From positions 1 to 64,000 of the forward strand of contig JBDSLR010000020.1 in NCBI GenBank assembly GCA_039916305.1: a stretch of 64,000 nucleotides of DNA, in the 5' to 3' direction. Shown here piece after piece: positions 59,267 to 64,000 of the stretch. This DNA comes from JACMLD01 sp039916305 (lineage in GTDB: Bacteria > Bacteroidota > Bacteroidia > Chitinophagales > Chitinophagaceae). The translations under genes and the position numbers were made by a program. The notes beneath the pieces are model-generated. The model did no database searches. It was not told where the DNA came from and saw only the letters and a program-made list of their open reading frames with translations. Each line of letters starts with the position of its first letter. Position 1 is the stretch's first letter.

Positions 59267-61026
59267 TTTCTCCAGGCTTTCGGTATAGCGGCAATCAGCC
59301 CCTGCGTATAGGTTTGTTGGGGATGTTGATACACCTGTTGCGCAGTACCTGTTTCAATGATCCGGCCTTTCTGCATCACCATAATCCGGTCGCTGATATA
59401 ATGCACCACAGACAGGTCATGGGAGATAAAGATGATAGTAAACCTGAATTCTTTTTTCAGATCGTTTAATAAATTCAGTACCTGGGCCTGAACACTTACA
59501 TCCAGGGCGCTTACACTTTCGTCGCAAATTATAAAAGAGGGGTTAAGTGCAAGTGCCCTTGCAATAACAATGCGCTGGCGCTGGCCGCCGCTGAACTCGT
59601 GGGGGTAACGGTTAAAATGTTCCGGCTGAAGGCTCACTTTATCCAGTAACTCCATCACCTTTTCTTTTCTCTGGCGCGCCGTTGGCTGCAGCTTGTGCAC
59701 CTGCAATACTTCCTGGATAGCATTGCCGATGGTAATGGACGGATTGAGCGCAGAATACGGATCCTGGAAAATAATTTGTATGTCTTTTCTTAACCTTCGC
59801 AGGTCTGCTGTTGTGTATTGCAATAAATCATTTCCTTTAAACATTATTTTTCCACTGGTTGGTTCCACCAGTCTTAGCAGTGTTCTGCCGAGGGTTGTTT
59901 TACCGCAACCAGATTCGCCCACCAGGCCCAGTGTTTCACCGTTGTATACATCAAAACTAACATCATCTACTGCTTTGGTATAATCCATTGCCTTGCCCAG
60001 GAAATTTTTTTTGCCGGGATACCAAACCCGCAGCTGCTCCACTTCAATCAACTTCTCCCGCGGTATAGAAGCAGGCGTATCACTATTGCCAAATATCCCC
60101 TCTTGCACACGGGCGGCTATTAACCCACTACTCAGCACTGACGACTGGCTACTTACGACTCCGGACTCCCGGCTGTCTCTCCCCGGATCCCAAAAATCAC
60201 TCACCACCGGCAGGCGTTCACCTTTTGTGTGCAGGATGGGCCTGCAGGCCAGCAGTCCCCTGGTATACGGATGCTGCGGGTTTTGCATCACTTGTTTTAC
60301 GGCTCCTGTTTCAACAATATTGCCTTTGTACATGACCACCACTTTATCAGCAATTTCTGCCACCACGCCCAGGTCATGCGTTATAAAAATGACGCCCATC
60401 TGCTCAGACAGCTGCAGCTGCTTAATTAATTGCAGAATGGTTTTTTGTACAGTTACATCCAGTGCGGTAGTAGGTTCATCGCAAATCAGCAGGGCGGGGT
60501 TGCCGCTCATGGCCATCGCAATCATTACGCGTTGTTTCTGCCCGCCACTCAACTGGTGCGGATAACGATCAAAAAGTTTTTCCGGGTTGGGCAACTGCAC
60601 CTTCTCAAACAAGGCGATGGTTTGTTGCCTGGCGGCCGGCCTTGTTATTTTTGTATGCAATAAGATGGCTTCCATTACCTGGTGGCCGCAGGTAAAAACA
60701 GGGTTGAGGGAGCTCATCGGCTCCTGGAATATCATGGCGATTTTATTGCCACGGATGCTGCGCAGGGTATTTTGCGGTGCCTGTATTAAATCAACCGGCT
60801 GTTCTCCGGTTTCATTGAAGAGAATGCTTCCATTTGTATAGCGAACTGTTTTGGCAGGCAGCAATTGTAATATTGATAATGCGGTAACCGATTTTCCTGA
60901 GCCCGATTCACCCACTATCGCTACAATCTCTCCGCGGTCTGCTTCCAATGAAATATCATGCAGGGCATTGTGCCTCCCCTGCTCCGTTTCAAAAGCAACC
61001 CGTAAGTTTTTTATTTGCAGCAGCAT
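59260..61026 (-). CDS. double-ATPase ABC transporter protein (oligopeptide/dipeptide uptake type)
   Basis: 588 residues: two complete ATPases in one chain, like YejF or GsiA. First half Walker A GESGSGKSVTALS, signature LSGGQKQRVMIAMAM, Walker B LLICDEPTTALD. Second half Walker A GESGCGKTTLGRTLL, signature FSGGQRQRIVIARAL, Walker B FIICDESVSALD. The oligopeptide-type C-terminal zones (HPYTRGLLACRP, QTYTQGLIAAIP) fix the OppD/OppF class. Powers uptake of peptides or similar through membrane partners not in the window. The linker (residues about 274-304) carries a Ser-rich segment encoded by low-complexity repeat DNA. Confidence 0.92.
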   Translation of the reverse strand: MLLQIKNLRVAFETEQGRHNALHDISLEADRGEIVAIVGESGSGKSVTALSILQLLPAKTVRYTNGSILFNETGEQPVDLIQAPQNTLRSIRGNKIAMIFQEPMSSLNPVFTCGHQVMEAILLHTKITRPAARQQTIALFEKVQLPNPEKLFDRYPHQLSGGQKQRVMIAMAMSGNPALLICDEPTTALDVTVQKTILQLIKQLQLSEQMGVIFITHDLGVVAEIADKVVVMYKGNIVETGAVKQVMQNPQHPYTRGLLACRPILHTKGERLPVVSDFWDPGRDSRESGVVSSQSSVLSSGLIAARVQEGIFGNSDTPASIPREKLIEVEQLRVWYPGKKNFLGKAMDYTKAVDDVSFDVYNGETLGLVGESGCGKTTLGRTLLRLVEPTSGKIMFKGNDLLQYTTADLRRLRKDIQIIFQDPYSALNPSITIGNAIQEVLQVHKLQPTARQRKEKVMELLDKVSLQPEHFNRYPHEFSGGQRQRIVIARALALNPSFIICDESVSALDVSVQAQVLNLLNDLKKEFRFTIIFISHDLSVVHYISDRIMVMQKGRIIETGTAQQVYQHPQQTYTQGLIAAIPKAWRNV

Positions 61027-61120
61027 GGTTTCAGATCTTGGTTCGTTGTTCCTGGTTCACTATCCGGTCTGGTATTGTACGAGTAGCAGCGTGGCAACCG
61101 GGCTAAGATCTCCGGCCCGC

Positions 61121-61891
61121 TTAAAAGCGCAGGTGCCTTACCGTCATACCATCATTGATCAGTTGCTTCAAAGAGTCAATCCCTATTTTAATATGGTTCT
61201 CTACAAAACTACCGGTTACTTTTTTATCGCTTTCTTCGGTCTTAACACCTTCGGGCACCATGGGCGAATCGCTCACCAGCAACAATGCACCGGTGGGTAT
61301 TTTATTGTAAAAACCTACTGAGAAAATAGTGGCGGTTTCCATATCAATGGCATAAGCCCTTACTTTCTGCAGGTATTCTTTAAAGACTTCATCATGCTCC
61401 CATACCCGGCGGTTGGTGGTGTATACGGTTCCGGTCCAGTAATCGCACTGGTAGTCGCGGATGGTGGTAGAAATAGCTTTTTGCAGGGCAAAAGCGGGCA
61501 GGGCAGGTACCTCGGGCGGGAAATAGTCGTTTGACGTACCTTCTCCGCGGATAGCGGCAATGGGCAATATCAGGTCGCCTATTTTATTGCGCTTTTTTAA
61601 CCCACCGCATTTACCCAGGAAAAGTACGGCCTTTGGACTGATGGCCGTTAGTAAATCCATCACGGTAGCAGCTGTGGGGCTACCCATGCCAAAATTTATA
61701 ATGCTGATATCGCCTGCGGTAGCGCACTGCATGGGTCTGTCTCTCCCTACAACCTCTACACTGTGCCATTCAGCAAACAGGGTTACATAATTGCTGAAAT
61801 TAGTGAGCAAGATATACTTTCCAAATTCTTCCAGTTTTTGCCCGGTGTAACGGGGAAGCCAGTTTTGTACTATTTCTTCTTTTGATTTCAT
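61121..61891 (-). CDS. amn: AMP nucleosidase
   Basis: 256 residues, the short Bacteroidota type lacking the long N-terminal regulatory domain of the E. coli enzyme. Phosphorylase superfamily: NFGMGSPTAATVMDLL, LFLGKCGGLKKRNKIGDLIL, and AIDMETATIFSVGF with the purine-contact Asp/Glu; SDSPMVPEGVKT near the end. Hydrolyses AMP to adenine and ribose 5-phosphate. It lies 94 bp upstream of the ABC protein on the same strand; that gap (61027-61120) has TTGGTTCGTTGTTCCTGG-type low-complexity DNA. Confidence 0.92.
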   Translation of the reverse strand: MKSKEEIVQNWLPRYTGQKLEEFGKYILLTNFSNYVTLFAEWHSVEVVGRDRPMQCATAGDISIINFGMGSPTAATVMDLLTAISPKAVLFLGKCGGLKKRNKIGDLILPIAAIRGEGTSNDYFPPEVPALPAFALQKAISTTIRDYQCDYWTGTVYTTNRRVWEHDEVFKEYLQKVRAYAIDMETATIFSVGFYNKIPTGALLLVSDSPMVPEGVKTEESDKKVTGSFVENHIKIGIDSLKQLINDGMTVRHLRF

Positions 61892-62061
61892 GTATTTGTT
61901 ATTTTAGTGGGCTGCGCGCCAAATACGTAATGATTTATACGGGTATTATTTACAGAGCGGATCCTGTTCACAAAGCGGGATATAAGTATTAAAATTTTCT
62001 CTTTTGTAGTTTGCAATCAGCTAAGATACTAAATTGCCCTTGCAGAAAGATTACAGCAATT

Positions 62062-62502
62062 ATGATATTCATTAACTATCCCCCGCACCAGTACAAAATT
62101 CGGGAGGCGGAATTAAAAAAAGAAGAAATTTGGGACGATACCCGGCGCCAATGGGTAAGCCTGAGCCCCGAGGAATGGGTCAGGCAGAACTTTGTGCAGT
62201 ATATGGTACAGATCTGCAAATACCCGGCTTCTTATATTGCGCTTGAAAAAAAAATTCAGTTGGGGGATGTAAAGAAACGGTTTGACATTCTTGTATATAA
62301 TGGCGCGGCGAAACCCTGGTTAATGGTAGAATGTAAATCAAAAGAAGTACAGATTAATAAGAAAGTACTGAACCAGGTGTTGAATTATAATATTGCAGTC
62401 CCGGTGCCCTATCTCATCATTACCAATGGCCATTATTGCTACGGCTACCACCGGGACGGGATCAATATAAAAGAGCTGGAAGCGCTTCCGGCGTATGAAT
62501 AA
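62062..62502 (+). CDS. orphan HsdR N-terminal-type (PD-(D/E)xK nuclease fold) protein
   Basis: 146 residues from the ATG at 62062; the domain is of the HSDR_N_2 type, normally the N-terminal nuclease module of type I restriction R subunits. Active-site residues appear intact: Asp75 in KKRFDILVY, then Glu90 and Lys92 in LMVECKSKEV. The EEWVRQNFVQYMVQICKYP region precedes it. No helicase, HsdM or HsdS gene adjoins. Such stand-alone copies are common in Bacteroidota; role unknown. Confidence 0.85.
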   Translation: MIFINYPPHQYKIREAELKKEEIWDDTRRQWVSLSPEEWVRQNFVQYMVQICKYPASYIALEKKIQLGDVKKRFDILVYNGAAKPWLMVECKSKEVQINKKVLNQVLNYNIAVPVPYLIITNGHYCYGYHRDGINIKELEALPAYE

Positions 62503-62649
62503 ATCACAGCCGTTCATGCTCAGCTGATGAAATACGTTTAACATTGATTGAATGAATTGCACGGGTCTTTTATCTGATGCGGCAAAATCAATGATGTTTA
62601 TTCCTGTTTTTTATATGCCCGATCCCGTTTATAATTTGTATTCAATCTT

Positions 62650-63681
62650 TTATATTTCCCACCAATGTGTTTCGGGATAAGATGTGTCTATTATCACGGG
62701 CTCACCAATCATAGGCGTTGTAATGGGCAACCCCAGTGCAGCCGCTTTTTTTACGAGGCGTATAATGGGGTCATTCCACGGGTGCAATGCAAGTGTAAAT
62801 TTTGCCCAATGTACGGGCAGCAGTCTTTTGGCGCCCAGGTCTATTGCCGCTTGCGCAGTGTCTTCGGGCATCATGTGTATATGCGGCCAGTTGATGTTGT
62901 ATTGTCCGCATTCCAGTATTGCCAGGTCAAAAGGGCCGTATTGCCGGCCAATTTCTTTAAAATGGCTGTCATAACCGGAATCACCACCTATATAAACAGT
63001 ATGAGCCGGCGTTTTTAAAACAAAACTGGCCCACAAAGTTTTACCACGCATAATTCCCCTTCCGGAAAAATGGCGGGCAGGGGCTGCCGTTAGTTGTATG
63101 CCGGGGGCAATGGTAGTGGTCTGCCACCAGTCGAGTTCCGTTATAATGCGGGAGTCATAACCCCAGTATTCAAAATGGGCGCCGGCGCCCAGGGCAGTCA
63201 GCACTTTTTTTACTTTCGGCCGCAGGGCAGTTACAGCAACATAATCAAGGTGGTCGTAGTGATCATGTGTCTGGATGAGTACATCTATCTCCGGCATATC
63301 CTGCACGCTGTAGGTACCGGCACCGGCATACGCTTTTACCATAAATGAAACCGGCGACGCATGATTGCTGAATACGGGATCAACCAGAATAGTCAGTCCG
63401 TTAATGCGCAACAGGTAAGAAGAATGTCCGAACCATACAATAACCGGCGCATCATTGGTAAGCTTACCCAAATCTGTTTTTACAAACGGCAACGCCACGG
63501 GCGGTTTGGTATTCCGGGGCTTGTTTAAATATGATTGTAGTGTTTTCCAGAACGAGCTGTCTTCTGCCATTACCGGTGTAAGACTGGTATTTTGAAAAGC
63601 GCCGTTTTTATAATTGGGTGATTGCTGTATTTTCTGAAGTCTTTCTCCGGTTGGCTTTTTGCCAAATACCTTTTGAAACAT
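62650..63681 (-). CDS. metallo-beta-lactamase-fold hydrolase, NAPE-PLD-like
   Basis: 343 residues. Zinc motif H139-x-H141-x-D143-H144 in QTHDHYDHLDYV, preceded by VWFGHSSYLLRINGLTILVD; further ligands His in APARHFSGRG, Asp in IGGDSGYDSHF and His in LPVHWAKFTLALHPW. This arrangement is typical of NAPE-hydrolysing phospholipase D-like and RomA proteins. A short N-terminal helix may be membrane-active. Expected substrate is a phosphodiester lipid, but not provable here. Confidence 0.88.
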   Translation of the reverse strand: MFQKVFGKKPTGERLQKIQQSPNYKNGAFQNTSLTPVMAEDSSFWKTLQSYLNKPRNTKPPVALPFVKTDLGKLTNDAPVIVWFGHSSYLLRINGLTILVDPVFSNHASPVSFMVKAYAGAGTYSVQDMPEIDVLIQTHDHYDHLDYVAVTALRPKVKKVLTALGAGAHFEYWGYDSRIITELDWWQTTTIAPGIQLTAAPARHFSGRGIMRGKTLWASFVLKTPAHTVYIGGDSGYDSHFKEIGRQYGPFDLAILECGQYNINWPHIHMMPEDTAQAAIDLGAKRLLPVHWAKFTLALHPWNDPIIRLVKKAAALGLPITTPMIGEPVIIDTSYPETHWWEI

Positions 63682-63781
63682 AAAGGAAAATATTTTTTAC
63701 AAGGTACAAATTCAGTTCCGCAAGCCATCCAAACAAATTTGTTTGCAATTAAAAACATACACTTATTTTTAAGTTGGTTGC

Positions 63782-64000
63782 ATGCATGCATCCATATATT
63801 ATTTGAAAAAGAAAATTTCTGTCTATACCGCCTGCTCACTTGTGGTGGCCAACATGATTGGCACCGGGGTATTTACCAGCCTTGGATTCCAGTTGTCTGC
63901 AGTACAAAACACCTGGACAATTTTATTGCTGTGGCTGGTTGGGGGCATACTTGCATTGTTTGGTGCATTTGCCTATGCAGAACTGGGTACACATTTCAAA
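63782..64000 (+). CDS. APC-family amino acid permease, N-terminal fragment
   Basis: ATG at 63782, open to the window edge (73 residues). KKKISVYTACSLVVANMIGT and the following GVFTSLGFQ form the first helix of an APC carrier, with the G-T-G-V-F substrate motif; LVGGILALFGAFAYAELGTH is helix 2 and its Glu loop. It belongs to a different branch from the permease at 13738, close to the SLC7-like subfamily. Confidence 0.85.
   Translation, partial: MHASIYYLKKKISVYTACSLVVANMIGTGVFTSLGFQLSAVQNTWTILLLWLVGGILALFGAFAYAELGTHFK

Noticed and set aside
1..64000. CRISPR arrays, tRNA or rRNA genes, prophage or insertion sequences
   Set aside because: No regularly spaced direct repeats, cloverleaf sequences, transposase, integrase or phage structural genes were found on reading both strands.

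Overview
The window looks like chromosomal DNA of a member of the Bacteroidota, most likely in or near the family Chitinophagaceae. Evidence for this: a type IX secretion (T9SS) C-terminal sorting domain on a subtilisin-like protease; BlaI/M56 and TonB-plug style proteins; several promoters with the Bacteroidota -7 element TAnnTTTG instead of a TATAAT box; few Shine-Dalgarno sequences; MDH, AMP nucleosidase, DUF4476 and MtfA-like proteins of the type common in this phylum; and moderate GC. No transposase, phage, integrase, CRISPR, tRNA or rRNA was seen. Apart from one gene remnant and some repeat-like intergenic stretches it reads as ordinary, densely coded chromosome.

Layout. 1-5.5 kb: end of a dicarboxylate/amino-acid symporter gene, a DedA-type membrane protein with an extra periplasmic domain, an MFS transporter, a family 9 glycosyltransferase, a secreted protein built of 8-residue repeats, and malate dehydrogenase. 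5.8-9.6 kb: a membrane-anchored MutS-like ATPase, a decapitated carbonic anhydrase remnant, a Tat-exported Gfo/Idh/MocA oxidoreductase and a secreted thioredoxin. 9.7-13.5 kb: a BlaI-type repressor with two operator dyads and a 1,082-residue M56 (BlaR1-like) membrane metallopeptidase. 13.7-19.8 kb: an APC permease, two lipoproteins, mnmA and the T9SS subtilase. 20-24.1 kb (minus strand): a polytopic GT87-type glycosyltransferase, a GT2, a polysaccharide deacetylase and an RsmB-type methyltransferase. 24.3-28.4 kb: odhB (sucB) and odhA (sucA) of the 2-oxoglutarate dehydrogenase complex. 28.7-34.8 kb: rpsT, an M14 carboxypeptidase, a MORN/TonB_C protein, an ElaA-type acetyltransferase, an outer-membrane barrel, a small exported protein and a deoxyribonucleotidase. 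34.9-37.7 kb: uvrA.

37.9-42.2 kb is the best regulated unit: a SAM-I riboswitch with a recognisable terminator/antiterminator, followed by metY, metX and hom, i.e. homoserine to homocysteine by the acetyl/direct sulfhydrylation route. 42.5-50.6 kb: aspS, two MtfA-like zinc peptidases flanking a large SPFH protein with vault-like architecture, a small membrane protein and a DAO-type flavoenzyme. 50.7-64 kb: a 2,066-residue alpha-2-macroglobulin-like protein, a DUF4476 protein, sucD, a double-ATPase peptide ABC protein, AMP nucleosidase, an orphan HsdR-N nuclease-like protein, an NAPE-PLD-like metallo-hydrolase and the start of a second APC permease.

Four TCA-cycle genes (mdh, odhA, odhB, sucD) lie in the window but not as one operon. 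I saw no clearly new defence or mobile system. The most unusual items are the octad-repeat protein, the vault-like SPFH protein between two related peptidase genes, the M56 protein with serial TonB-plug-like repeats, and the met leader with an apparent second promoter downstream of the riboswitch terminator. All domain calls are from reading the sequences; no database search was run.
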